Origin: Thermocatellispora tengchongensis
GTDB lineage: Bacteria > Actinomycetota > Actinomycetes > Streptosporangiales > Streptosporangiaceae
NCBI RefSeq assembly: GCF_014202315.1
Contig: NZ_JACHGN010000003.1
Coordinates: forward strand, 62,001-126,000
DNA: 64,000 bases
Direction of reading: 5' to 3'
Below the pieces are notes generated by a model, which saw nothing but the letters and a program-made list of their open reading frames with translations, ran no database searches and was not told the DNA's origin. The first letter of the stretch is position 1; each line of letters opens with the position of its first letter. Positions 1-8,747 of the stretch are shown here, one piece after another. Made by a program: the position numbers and the translations under genes.

Positions 1-132
1 AACCGCGAGATCGCCCAGCGCCTCGTCGTCGGCCGCAGAACCGTCGACACCCACGTCGAGCACATCCTCGCCAAACTCGACTTCTCCGCCCGCAGCCAGA
101 TCGCCGCCTGGGCCGCCCGCCGCCGCCACTGA
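1..132 (+). CDS. C-terminal end of a LuxR-family transcriptional regulator (truncated by window edge)
   Basis: The window opens inside a reading frame that runs 43 codons to a TGA at 130-132. The residues form the second half of a LuxR/GerE-type helix-turn-helix: NREIAQRLVVGRRTVDTHV is the recognition-helix region, followed by the usual ILAKL(D) and a basic end. The final part closely resembles the C-terminus of the next gene, so the two are probably neighbouring paralogues of the large ATPase-LuxR regulator class. Nothing can be said about the missing N-terminal part. Confidence 0.75.
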   Translation, partial: NREIAQRLVVGRRTVDTHVEHILAKLDFSARSQIAAWAARRRH

Positions 133-304
133 CCGGCATGGTGCCACTGACCGGCATGGTGACGCCCATCCACCCCCGGGGACGCGACGTGCGGGATGCG
201 GCATGCTAGCCTCCGCCACGTGCCCCCCGGTGGCGTGCCACGCGCCATCGCCGCTGTTCCCGGTTCGCTCGCTTCGGGATCGACCGCTCCGGAGGAGGTG
301 GACC

Positions 305-1576
305 GTGGCCGGCCGCAGACCCGGCAACCTCGCCGCAGAGGTGACGACCTTCGTCGGCCGCGCCGAGGAGGTGGCCTCGGGCGTACGCCTGCTCGCCTCC
401 GCCCACCCGGTCACCGTGACCGGGCCCGCGGGCGTGGGCAAGTCCAGGCTCGCCCTGCGCATCGCCGGCACGGTCGCCCGCCGCTTCCGCGACGGCCTGT
501 GGCACGCCGAACTGTCGCCCCTCCCAAGCGAGCAAGCGGCCGGGGACGGCGGCCGGGACGCGGTCGCCGCCACCGTGGCCGGGATCATGGGCCTGGACGT
601 CCCGCCGCGGGCGCGGGACGTGGCACGGGCGCTCTCCGATCGCCGGGCGCTGATCCTGCTCGACACCTGCGACCACGTGCCCCGCTCCGCCGCCCGCCTG
701 GTGGAGGCGCTGCTGGCCGAGGCGCCCCGCGTACGCGTCCTGGCCACCACCCGTACGCCGCTGGGGACGGCGGGGGAGCGGGTGCTGCGGCTCGCGCCGC
801 TGCCGGTCACCGGCCCGGCGAACGCCGCCGTCACCCTGTTCGCCCACAGGGCCGAGGCCGTCGATCCCGACTTCGCCCCCGTCCCCGAGGTGGCCGAGAT
901 CTGCCGCAGGCTCGACGGCCTCCCGCTGGCCATCGAACTGGCCGCCGCCCGCATGCGCTCACTGTCGGCCCGCGACCTGCTGGCCCGCCTCGACGACGGT
1001 TTCGCCCTCCTGGCCCACCCCGGCGAGGCCCCCCTGCCCCGCCACCGCGACCTGCGCGCCGCCATCGCCTGGAGCCACGACCTGTGCGACGAGCCCCAGC
1101 GGGCCCTGTGGGAGGCGCTGGCGGCCCTGCCCGGCCCGTTCGACACCCGCACCGCCACCGGGCTCGCAGGTGAGGCGGCAGCCCTGCTCCCGTCCCTCGT
1201 GGAGCGCTCGATCGTCCTCGCCGACCCCGGCACGGGCGGCTACCGGCTGCCGGAACCGTACCGCTGGTACGCCCTGGAGCGCCGCGGCGCCGCCTACGCC
1301 CCCGCCGCCGGCGCGCCCCACGCGGGCATGACCGACCCCGAGGCGGGTACACCCAGGATCGCGGTCCCGGTCACCGAGGCGCTCAGCGCCCGCGAACTGC
1401 AGATCGCGGAACTCATCGCCGAGGGCCGCTCCAACCCCCAGATCGCCGCACACCTGCTCATCGCGAAGCGTACTGTTGACGCACACGTGCGCAACATCCT
1501 GGCCAAGGGCGCACTCGCCTCCCGCACCCAAGTGGCCGCCTGGATAGCGGAACGTGACAAGTGGAGCGGGCGATAG
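305..1576 (+). CDS. compact ATPase-LuxR transcriptional regulator
   Basis: Predicted DNA-binding regulator of about 423 residues. From the chosen GTG, residues 15-23 (TFVGRAEEV) begin the ATPase module, a Walker A P-loop GPAGVGKS lies at 40-47, a Walker B-like ALILLDTCDHV follows, and LPLAIELAAARMR is the conserved sensor region of STAND-type LuxR ATPases. The C-terminal 60 residues are a GerE-type HTH (LSARELQIAELIAEGRSN, then KRTVDAHVRNILAK). The family is usually 700-900 residues with a TPR-like ligand or partner domain between ATPase and HTH. Here that region is almost absent, with roughly 50 residues of linker. The GTG start was chosen because a strong GGAGGAGG sits just upstream; an upstream ATG at 203 is possible but has no such site and adds a low-complexity stretch. 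Signal and target genes cannot be inferred. Confidence 0.8.
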   Translation: MAGRRPGNLAAEVTTFVGRAEEVASGVRLLASAHPVTVTGPAGVGKSRLALRIAGTVARRFRDGLWHAELSPLPSEQAAGDGGRDAVAATVAGIMGLDVPPRARDVARALSDRRALILLDTCDHVPRSAARLVEALLAEAPRVRVLATTRTPLGTAGERVLRLAPLPVTGPANAAVTLFAHRAEAVDPDFAPVPEVAEICRRLDGLPLAIELAAARMRSLSARDLLARLDDGFALLAHPGEAPLPRHRDLRAAIAWSHDLCDEPQRALWEALAALPGPFDTRTATGLAGEAAALLPSLVERSIVLADPGTGGYRLPEPYRWYALERRGAAYAPAAGAPHAGMTDPEAGTPRIAVPVTEALSARELQIAELIAEGRSNPQIAAHLLIAKRTVDAHVRNILAKGALASRTQVAAWIAERDKWSGR

Positions 1577-2298
1577 CGAAATACCGGAAGCGGTCGGCCG
1601 CATATAGGCACTTTCCCCGATGCGAGAACGGCCACCGTGGCAGAAAACTATGGGTGGCCAGTGGGTGACGAGATGTGCCGACGTGTTTTCCGCAGCGCTC
1701 AGGCGCCGTTGGGAGGGGTCCCCCGCCGCCTGAGGACACGTGGTGGATCGCTCCATAGGGCGTGACCCACTGGCCAATACCCCTCCCCGCCGGACACCCG
1801 GGATCGTCGCCCCTCGGAGCGACCACGACGCACACTTTCACGCCGACCCCACCATGGGGGCATCCCGTACTGCAGGCCCGGCGGTGCCGTACCGACGCCC
1901 GCAGACCGCAACCCACCCCGCCCTCCACCCCGCGCCGCCCCATCCTGCGGGGACCACCTCCGGCGCCCCACGCCCCACGGGGCCTCATCCGGCGCGGCCC
2001 CATTCCGCGCGCCCACATCCACCGCGCCCACGTGCTGCGCGGCCACATCCGGCGCCCCACATCCTGGGGCCCATCCGGCGCGGCCACATCCTGAGGGGCC
2101 GCGGCCCCATCCGCGCGCCCGCACCAGGCGTGGCGCATGGTGGGCGGCCACATCCGGCGCGCCCGCCGCATGCTGCGGGGCCACGTCCGGCGCGCCCACG
2201 TCCGGACGCGGTTGCGTCCGGTGCGGCCCCATTCCGCGCGCCCACCCCCCGTCGCGCCGTGGTGGGTGGGCCGGTGGGGGGTTGGGATCTGGTAGACC
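1577..2298. repeat. 722-base spacer with 15-bp degenerate tandem repeats
   Basis: No convincing gene is present. From about 1985 to 2260 the sequence is built from short degenerate units of about 15 bp around a GCGSCCACATCC core (examples start near 2008, 2023 and 2038), with later units drifting in length. Long open frames cross the region on both strands, but they are compositional products of GC-rich repeats and show no domain. The first part (1577-1760) is less repetitive and may hold the end of the preceding transcript. Confidence 0.6.
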
Positions 2299-4446
2299 AT
2301 GTGCGTGACCGAGCCGACCAGTGACCCGCATGCCCAGGGCGATCTTCTGGCGGCCGATCCGGCGGTGCGGGCGGCTGCGAGGGGGAGGGGGGCGGTCGAG
2401 GCGGCGGGGCGGGTGCCGGTGGCGCGGGTGGTGGTGGACAATCCGTTGCCGCATCTGGACCGGCCCTTCGATTATCTGGTGCCGGCGGTGATGGACGAGC
2501 GGGCCGTGCCGGGGTGCCGGGTGCGGGTGCGGTTCGCGGGGAAGCTGGTGGACGGGTACCTGCTCGACCGGGTGGAGGAGAGCGGGCACGCGGGCGCGCT
2601 CGCGCCGCTGGAGCGGGTCGTCTCGCCGGAGCCGGTGCTCACGGCGGAGATCGCGGGGCTGGCGCGGGCGGTGGCCGACCACTACGCCGGGACGCTGGCC
2701 GACGTGCTGCGCCTGGCCGTGCCGCCGCGGCATGCCCGCGCGGAGGCGGCGCTGCCGATGGAGGAGGTCCCGGCGGCGCCGGTGGAGGAGTGGCGGGGGG
2801 CGAGCGCCTGGGACGGGTATCCGGTGGGGCGCTCGTTCCTGACGGCGCTGGCCGAGGGGCGGGCGCCGCGGGCCGTGTGGGGCGCGCTGCCGGGGGTGCG
2901 GGAGGGGCGGCCCGAGTGGACCTACGCGGTCGCGGAGGCCGTCGGGGCGACGCTGCGGGGCGGCAGGGGCGCGGTGGTGGTGGTGCCCGACGGCAAGGAC
3001 GTGGCCCACGCCGACGCGGCGCTCACGGCCGTGCTCGGCCCCGGCAGGCATGTGGCGCTGACCGCCGATCTCGGCCCGGCGGAGCGGTACCGGCGGTGGC
3101 TGCGGGCGCTGCGCGGGCACGTGCGGGCCGTGGTGGGCACCCGGGCCGCGATGTTCGCGCCGGTGCGCGACCTGGGGCTCGCGGTCGTCTGGGACGACGG
3201 CGACGACCTGCACGCCGAGCGGCTGGCCCCCTACCCGCACGCCCGCGACGTCCTCGTGCTGCGGGCCCACCGGGCCGGCGCGGGGCTGCTCGTCGGCGGG
3301 CACGCCCGCACCGCCGAGGCCACCCGGCTGGTCGCCGCCGGCTGGGCCCGTACGCTGACCGCCGCCCGCGCCGCCGTCCGGGCGCACGCCCCGCGGGTGC
3401 GGCCCGCGGGCGACGACGCCGAGCTGGCCCGCGACGAGGCCGCGCGCGCCGCGCGGCTGCCCAGCCTGGCCTGGCGGGCGCTGCGGCGCGGGCTGGAGAG
3501 CGGGCCGGTGCTGGTGCAGGTGCCGCGCCGGGGGTACCTGCCCGCGCTGGCCTGCCAGGGCTGCCGCGCCCCGGCGAGGTGCGGGGCCGTGCCGTTCGCG
3601 CGCGACGGGCGGCTCCCCGTCGGCCCGGGAACGGTCCCGGAGGCCGAGGCCCGGTGCGGGGGCCCGCTCGCCCTGCGCGGCGGGCACGCGGCGCCGTACT
3701 GCCGCTGGTGCGGCCGGATCGCGGGCGACTGGCGCTGCCCCTCCTGCGGCTCGCCGCGGGTGCGCGCGATCGTGATCGGCGCCCGGCGTACCGCGGAGGA
3801 GCTGGGCCGGGCCTTCCCCTCGGTCACCGTGCGCACCTCCGGGCGCGACGGCGTGCTCGCCACGGTCCCCGACGCGCCCGCGCTGGTCGTGGCGACGCCC
3901 GGCGCCGAGCCCGTCCCGGAGGGCCGCGGGTACGCCGCGGGCGTGCTGCTCGACGGGTGGGCCCTGCTCGGACGCCCCGATCTGCGCGCGGCCGAGGAGG
4001 CGCTGCGCCGCTGGATGAACGCCGCCGCGCTGCTGCGCCCGTCCGCCGAGCTGGTCGTGCTGGCCGACTCGGCGGTGCCCGCCGTGCAGGCGCTGGTGCG
4101 CTGGGACCCGGCGACCCATGCCGAACGCGAGCTGTCCGAGCGGATAGATCTCGCTTTCCCCCCGGCCGTGCGGCTGGCCACCCTCACCGGCGCCCCCGCC
4201 GCTGTGCGCGAGCTGCTCGCCGAGGCCCGGCTGCCCGCCGGGGCCCAGGTGCTCGGGCCCGTGCCCGTCGAGGCGCGCCGCCGCGACGGGGGCGGGGAAG
4301 GGGAGCTGGAACGCGCCCTGATCCGCGTCGGCCGCCCGGGCGGGGCGGCGCTGGCCGCGGCGCTGAAGGGGGCCAGCGGGGTGCGCTCGGCCCGCAAGGC
4401 CGCCGATCCGGTGCGGGTGTGCGTCGATCCGGTGGAGGGCCTGTAG
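2299..4446 (+). CDS. priA: PriA-like primosomal protein N' (probable non-helicase actinobacterial form)
   Basis: Member of the PriA replication-restart family, 715 residues. The N-terminal DNA-binding part is recognisable (VVVDNPLPHLDRPFDYLVP near residues 49-67, then GCRVRVRFAGKLVDGYLL). The central part keeps the overall helicase fold pattern (VVGTRAAMFAPVRDLGLAVVWDD), but there is no Walker A GxGKT and the DEEH box is degraded to WDDGDD, as is typical of actinobacterial PriA. A zinc-binding cysteine cluster is visible from about residue 419 (CQGC...CGRI...CPSCG). An ATG at 2299 is used; an in-frame GTG at 2305 lies six bases after TAGACC and could be the real leaderless start. The gene precedes the def-fmt-rsmB translation and rRNA-modification block, its common location in actinomycetes. 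Confidence 0.9.
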   Translation: MCVTEPTSDPHAQGDLLAADPAVRAAARGRGAVEAAGRVPVARVVVDNPLPHLDRPFDYLVPAVMDERAVPGCRVRVRFAGKLVDGYLLDRVEESGHAGALAPLERVVSPEPVLTAEIAGLARAVADHYAGTLADVLRLAVPPRHARAEAALPMEEVPAAPVEEWRGASAWDGYPVGRSFLTALAEGRAPRAVWGALPGVREGRPEWTYAVAEAVGATLRGGRGAVVVVPDGKDVAHADAALTAVLGPGRHVALTADLGPAERYRRWLRALRGHVRAVVGTRAAMFAPVRDLGLAVVWDDGDDLHAERLAPYPHARDVLVLRAHRAGAGLLVGGHARTAEATRLVAAGWARTLTAARAAVRAHAPRVRPAGDDAELARDEAARAARLPSLAWRALRRGLESGPVLVQVPRRGYLPALACQGCRAPARCGAVPFARDGRLPVGPGTVPEAEARCGGPLALRGGHAAPYCRWCGRIAGDWRCPSCGSPRVRAIVIGARRTAEELGRAFPSVTVRTSGRDGVLATVPDAPALVVATPGAEPVPEGRGYAAGVLLDGWALLGRPDLRAAEEALRRWMNAAALLRPSAELVVLADSAVPAVQALVRWDPATHAERELSERIDLAFPPAVRLATLTGAPAAVRELLAEARLPAGAQVLGPVPVEARRRDGGGEGELERALIRVGRPGGAALAAALKGASGVRSARKAADPVRVCVDPVEGL

Positions 4447-4503
4447 CCGTACGCGCGCCGCGATGGCCGCTTTCGCCGATTCGCCGCGCCTTCGGTAAGC
4501 CGT

Positions 4504-4509
4504 TAGTTT
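4504..4509 (+). promoter_or_regulatory. -10 element TAGTTT of a leaderless promoter
   Basis: TAGTTT is followed by six bases and then the GTG start of the 4516 gene. No Shine-Dalgarno sequence is present, so transcription probably starts at or next to the start codon. No clear -35 is visible. The segment TTAGTTTTCC resembles the equivalent segment before the paralogue at 6306. Confidence 0.5.
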
Positions 4510-4515
4510 TCCCCT

Positions 4516-6267
4516 GTGTCGATCGAATGGGTTAATCGAGCCATCGACGATCTGCGCGCTTGGGGGCGCGCGCACGCCGTCGCCATCGATGTTGACGAGA
4601 TCCGGCTGCTGTGCGACTACGCGAGCGACTACCTGGGCGTGGAGACGCTCGGCGACTTCACCTCCGGCACGTTCGAGGAACTGCTGCTTTCGATCTACCC
4701 GCGCAAGGTCATCGCGCCGCCCGAGAGCGCCGGCGAGACCCTGGCCGCCGCGCGCACCCTTGTCGACTTCCTCCAGTCCTCGGGGGAGGTCGCCGGCAAG
4801 GAGGCGGCGCGCATGCGCGCCACGCTGGACCGCATCGAGCCCGAGATGCCCGAGGCGCTGGCCGACACCTCCCGCTTCGGCATGGCCAAGAGCATCTTCA
4901 GCGCGATCGGCCCCGAGTCACTGGAGCACCCCGACCAGATCGGCCCGCTCGGCCCGGGGGCCGACCTGGTCCGTCCGGCCGCCCCCAAGCCCGCCGCCTC
5001 TGGGACCGTTCCGCACGCCGGCACCGGGAGCGCCGGGACCCCCGGGCCCGAGCCGTGCGACTGCCCGAAGTGCTCCCCGCTGCCCGCCGTGCGCCTGGCC
5101 CCGCGCGAGCGGCTGGCCGCCGCGGCGCGGCAGGTGCCGCTGCTGCACGACGCCCACCGGCTGGTGGAGTGGATGCTCGCCTCCGGCCGCACCCCGACCG
5201 CCAAGGGCCGCTTCCGCGCCGCCGACGTCCCCGCCGCGGTGTCCGAGCTGGGCGTGGCCGAGCCCGCGCTGCTGTGGGACCTGGCCGTCTACACCGGCGT
5301 CGCCGAGGCGCGCGACGGGGCGGTAGCGGTGGACGACGGGTTCGGCCCGCTCGACGAGCGCGACGAGGACGACGTGCTCGACCTGTGGGCGAGCGCGGTG
5401 GAGTACATGGTGGACAAGGACACCGAGGGCCGCGTCACCGGCGAGCCGCTTCTCGACGAGGAGCTGTACGACCTGTGCGACATGCTCTACCGGGTCCAGG
5501 CGCCCGTCTCGCTGGACGTCGTGGCCGGCTACCTGGAGGAGACCGGGGTCGGCGAGAGCGCGCCCGACCTGGCCCTGGCGGCGGTCCGGCTGGGCTACTG
5601 CGGGCTGGTCGAGCACGTGCGCGGCGACATGATCACGCTCACCCCGCTGGCCGTGTGGGGCCTGCGCGAGCTGTACTCCGACCTCGGCATCGAGGCGCCC
5701 GAGGCCCCCGACCTCGCCGACGCGAGCGCCGGGGAGCTGATCGAGGGGCTGCTGTCGGGCGTGCCCGCCGAGCTGGCCGAGGACGACATCACCCGCTGGC
5801 TGGAGCGCAGGCCCGCCGGCGCCGCCGCGGCCGAGCTGCTCGGCGCCGCGGCCGGCGCCCCGGCCGTGGCCCGGGGCATCGCGGTGACCATCGTGGACCG
5901 GCTGGGCGCGGAGGCCGAGCCGGCCGTGCGCGCCTGCCTGGACGACCCCGAGCTGCGCCCGCACGCGATCCACTGGCTGTCCGCGCGCGGCCTGCCCTGC
6001 CCCCAGCTCACCCAGGAGGAGCTGCTGTGGGTGAGCGTGGACATGCTCGCCCTGGCCATGCCCGCCGCCGAGGACGACCCCGAGTCGTTCGCCGAGAACA
6101 TGGCCGCCTCCGGGCCGCCGGCCCACCTGATCGAGGAGATGTGGCGGGTGGACCACCCCGACGTGGTGGAGGTGCTGGAGCTGCTCGGCCGGTCGATGAC
6201 CGACGGCAACGTCGCGAAGGCGGCGCGCAAGGCCGCCTTCAAAGCCAGGTCCCGTTCCATCGGATGA
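4516..6267 (+). CDS. conserved hypothetical protein A, CDCPxC paralogue
   Basis: A 583-residue soluble protein of unknown function with strong actinomycete codon bias. No signal peptide or membrane segment is visible. The first 130 residues (rich in acidic helices, such as VDEIRLLCDYASDYLG) are unique to this copy. A Gly/Pro linker follows, then a CDCPKC motif with cysteines at 181, 183 and 186. From there to the end it aligns by eye with the next gene: YCGLVE...LTPLAVWGL looks like a winged-helix-like block, and both end in VDHP...AKAARK(A/S). The three cysteines could bind a metal, but this is inference. A GTG start is used because the -10 TAGTTT lies six bases before it. The gene probably forms a unit with the paralogue 38 bases downstream. 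Confidence 0.75.
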   Translation: MSIEWVNRAIDDLRAWGRAHAVAIDVDEIRLLCDYASDYLGVETLGDFTSGTFEELLLSIYPRKVIAPPESAGETLAAARTLVDFLQSSGEVAGKEAARMRATLDRIEPEMPEALADTSRFGMAKSIFSAIGPESLEHPDQIGPLGPGADLVRPAAPKPAASGTVPHAGTGSAGTPGPEPCDCPKCSPLPAVRLAPRERLAAAARQVPLLHDAHRLVEWMLASGRTPTAKGRFRAADVPAAVSELGVAEPALLWDLAVYTGVAEARDGAVAVDDGFGPLDERDEDDVLDLWASAVEYMVDKDTEGRVTGEPLLDEELYDLCDMLYRVQAPVSLDVVAGYLEETGVGESAPDLALAAVRLGYCGLVEHVRGDMITLTPLAVWGLRELYSDLGIEAPEAPDLADASAGELIEGLLSGVPAELAEDDITRWLERRPAGAAAAELLGAAAGAPAVARGIAVTIVDRLGAEAEPAVRACLDDPELRPHAIHWLSARGLPCPQLTQEELLWVSVDMLALAMPAAEDDPESFAENMAASGPPAHLIEEMWRVDHPDVVEVLELLGRSMTDGNVAKAARKAAFKARSRSIG

Positions 6268-6293
6268 CGTACTCACCCGTGACCGCTGTGCAG

Positions 6294-6299
6294 TAAGTT
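6294..6299 (+). promoter_or_regulatory. -10 element TAAGTT of a leaderless promoter
   Basis: TAAGTT is followed by six bases and the GTG start at 6306; no ribosome-binding site is present. The segment TAAGTTTCC matches the TAGTTTTCC upstream of the 4516 paralogue, suggesting both genes kept the same promoter after duplication. Confidence 0.5.
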
Positions 6300-6305
6300 T
6301 CCTGA

Positions 6306-7856
6306 GTGGCAAACAGAGGGAACACCGGAAACGTCTACGACCTCGGCGAGTTGCGGCAACTGGTCGGTGACCTGGGCGAGGTGCCTCCGCGGCAGCGCGC
6401 CGAGATCCTCGCGCAGCTCGCCGGCGCCCGCCCTGGCGCGGGCGCGTCCGCCGTCGTGAGCGGCGGCCCGGGTCACGGGGGCGCCGAGGATTCCGAGGGC
6501 CCGCTGGGCCCCGAGGGCATCGGCGGCGCGGCCGTCCACGACGCCTGCGACTGCCCCGAGTGCGACCCGGAGGTGCTCAGCTTCCCGCCGGTCGCGCTGC
6601 ACGACGACGCGCGCCTGGCGGCCGACGTGCTGTCGGTGCCCCTCGTCACCGACGCGCGCAGGCTCGCGGCCTGGACCGGCTCCCGCGAGGTGACCGAGGA
6701 GCGCCTGCTACCGCTGGACGAGGCGCGGGCCGCGGTGGCGGAGCTGGTCCTGCCGGTGCCCGCCGACCGCCTCGCCGCCGCCGCGAGCGCCGCCGACATC
6801 CCCCTGCTGCACCTGCTGTGGGTGGTCGCGGTCAACACCGGGCTGCTGCAGATCGTCGGCGGCAGGGTCTCGCCCGGCGCCTTCACCGGCTCCGGCGGCG
6901 ACGCCATGACCCCGCACGAGCTGCTGGAGTTCTACGACGGTGTGGTCATGGACGTCCTGGACCGTGCCGACGACAGCCTCACCGGCTCGGCCGTGGTGGA
7001 CGACCACCTGGCCGAGATGCTGGCCACGATGTACTCCGTGAGCGAGGGCCTGGCCGAGGCCACGCTGGTCAAGGGCATCCTGCAGTCGCACGAGGTGGCC
7101 TGCGAGGCCCCGCCGGAGGAGATGCGCCGCCTGGCCGCGGCGCTCCCCGGCGAGCTGGCCGAGGCCCTGGAGCTGCTGAGCTACTGCGGCCTGATCGAGG
7201 GCCACGCCGAGGGCATGCCCAGGCTCACCCCGCTCGGCCTGTGGGCCGTCCGCCAGGATCTGCTGCGCGAGGGCCACGACGCGCCCACCGTGGCCGAGGT
7301 CGCCGTCTTCGCCGAGCTGACCGCGCGCGAGCTGGTCCAGGCGATGCTGGCCGGCGAGGCCGCCCCGAGCGCGGTCGCGGTGTGGCTGGAGCGCCGCCGC
7401 CCCGAGGACGCCGCCCGCGAGCTGGTCGCGATCGGCTCCTCCGGCACGCCGGGCGTGCGCGGTATGGTCGGCACGATCCTGGAGGAGCTGGGCCCCGAGG
7501 CCGAGGCCCCCGTGCGCGCCGCGCTGGACGACCCGCTGATGTGGCGCTACGCCGCCTCCTGGCTGCACGTCCGCGACCTGCCCGCCCCCGCCCTGGGCCC
7601 CGAGGACGGCGACTGGCTGGCCGTGGACACCCTCGCCGCCCTCCTGCACGCGAGCGACGGCCCGGAGGAGATGACCGTCTTCGAGGCCGTCATGCAGGAG
7701 GACGAGCTGGCCCGCCTGGTCGAGGAGATGCCCTCGGTGGACCACCCCCAGGCCCTGGCCGTCCTGGACCTCCTGGCCGCCAACCACCCCGACCCCGCCA
7801 TAGCCAAGGCGGCCCGCAAGTCCGCCATGCGCGCCCGCTCCGGCGCCCTCCGCTGA
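6306..7856 (+). CDS. conserved hypothetical protein B, CDCPxC paralogue
   Basis: A 516-residue paralogue of the preceding gene. Its N-terminus is shorter and different (about 80 residues, including a Gly/Ala-rich stretch). The CDCPEC motif has cysteines at 81, 83 and 86. Shared blocks include VPLVTDARRLAAW, the LLELLSYCGLIEG / LTPLGLWAV region, the EEMPSVDHPQALAVLDLL region and the basic end AKAARKSAMRARS. The two proteins could be partners or functional alternatives; the sequence does not tell. Start chosen from the leaderless promoter spacing. The 3' end and stop region are partly repeated 77 bases downstream. Function unknown; possible roles in nucleic-acid or protein binding rest only on the winged-helix-like block. 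Confidence 0.75.
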   Translation: MANRGNTGNVYDLGELRQLVGDLGEVPPRQRAEILAQLAGARPGAGASAVVSGGPGHGGAEDSEGPLGPEGIGGAAVHDACDCPECDPEVLSFPPVALHDDARLAADVLSVPLVTDARRLAAWTGSREVTEERLLPLDEARAAVAELVLPVPADRLAAAASAADIPLLHLLWVVAVNTGLLQIVGGRVSPGAFTGSGGDAMTPHELLEFYDGVVMDVLDRADDSLTGSAVVDDHLAEMLATMYSVSEGLAEATLVKGILQSHEVACEAPPEEMRRLAAALPGELAEALELLSYCGLIEGHAEGMPRLTPLGLWAVRQDLLREGHDAPTVAEVAVFAELTARELVQAMLAGEAAPSAVAVWLERRRPEDAARELVAIGSSGTPGVRGMVGTILEELGPEAEAPVRAALDDPLMWRYAASWLHVRDLPAPALGPEDGDWLAVDTLAALLHASDGPEEMTVFEAVMQEDELARLVEEMPSVDHPQALAVLDLLAANHPDPAIAKAARKSAMRARSGALR

Positions 7857-8040
7857 GCGCTGCCCGGACCGGCGCCTGACAGGTAGGTGCCCGACGGTGC
7901 CTGACCGGTGCCCGGTCCGGCGCCCTCCGCTGAGCGCCGCCCGGACCCGGTGCCTGAACCGGTGCCCGGCCGGTGCCCGACGGGGCCTGACCGGCGCCCG
8001 CCCGGTGCCCGCCCGGTGCCCGGCCCGCCCCAGGCCCCCC
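7839..8040 (+). repeat. 77-bp displaced duplication and GGTGCCCG-rich spacer
   Basis: The 22 bases starting at 7839, which span the stop codon of the preceding gene, recur exactly at 7916, and the following 20 bases recur imperfectly. The rest of the spacer up to about 8040 is made of short variants of CCGGTGCCCG. This looks like slippage or unequal recombination that copied the gene end into the spacer. The remainder up to the def start holds only the def promoter region. Confidence 0.6.
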
Positions 8041-8143
8041 GGCCCGCCCGCGCGGGTCCGGGGGAGGTGCGCATCGTGCGCTTATGGTGACTCTTGGTGT
8101 ACGACGGGCGGGTGGATGGGGCAGATCTTCGCCTTCGGGCCCG

Positions 8144-8149
8144 TAGACT
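8144..8149 (+). promoter_or_regulatory. probable -10 element TAGACT of def
   Basis: TAGACT sits 45 bases before the def start and fits the actinobacterial TANNNT consensus. It would give a leader of about 38 bases containing a GGAG ribosome-binding site. No good -35 is visible. Confidence 0.4.
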
Positions 8150-8193
8150 GGGACGATCCTCGTTCGTCCGTTGATGTGGAACGGAGTGGCCCG

Positions 8194-8742
8194 TTGGCGA
8201 TTAAGCCGATCCGCCTGTTCGGCGACCCGGTGCTGCGCACACCGGCCGAGCCGGTGGTTGACTTCGACAAGGAACTGCGCAAGCTCGTCAAGGACCTGAC
8301 CGACACGATGATGGACGCGCCGGGGGCCGGGCTCGCCGCGCCGCAGATCGGGGTCGGCCTGCGGGTCTTCACCTACTACGTGGACGAGCAGCTCGGGCAT
8401 CTGGTCAACCCCGAGCTGACCCTCGGCGACGAGGTGGACGAGGAGGGCGAGGAGGGGTGCCTGTCCTTCCCCGGCCTGTCCTTCCCGACGCCGCGGCGCA
8501 TCCGGGCGGTGGCCAAGGGCTTCGACATGCACGGCGAGCCGGTCACGCTGGAGGGCACCGACCTGATGGCGCGCTGCTTCCAGCACGAGACCGACCACCT
8601 CGACGGCATCCTGTTCATCGACCGAATGGACCCCGCGCAGCGCAAGCTGGCCATGAAGGCGGTCCGCGAGGCCGAGTGGAGCGGCCTGCCCGCGCCGCAG
8701 GTCAAGTTCTCGCCGCACGCGACCCAGGGGAAGGCGCTGTAG
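8194..8742 (+). CDS. def: peptide deformylase
   Basis: Removes the formyl group from nascent protein N-termini; cytoplasmic metalloenzyme of 182 residues, normal size. All three family motifs are present: [11 protein letters not shown] (motif 1), EEGCLSFPG (motif 2, metal-binding Cys) and QHETDHLDG (motif 3, the two His ligands and catalytic Glu). The TTG start is chosen because it gives the canonical beginning (M)[14 protein letters not shown] and has GGAG seven bases upstream; an in-frame GTG at 8176 would add six residues. It lies five bases before fmt, so the enzymes that add and remove formyl groups are co-expressed. Confidence 0.93.
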   Translation: MAIKPIRLFGDPVLRTPAEPVVDFDKELRKLVKDLTDTMMDAPGAGLAAPQIGVGLRVFTYYVDEQLGHLVNPELTLGDEVDEEGEEGCLSFPGLSFPTPRRIRAVAKGFDMHGEPVTLEGTDLMARCFQHETDHLDGILFIDRMDPAQRKLAMKAVREAEWSGLPAPQVKFSPHATQGKAL

Positions 8743-8747
8743 CCGCC

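Noticed and set aside
1699-4575. 958-codon open frame on the - strand
   Set aside because: It is the antisense shadow of priA and the upstream repeats; no domain, and priA on the + strand is well supported.
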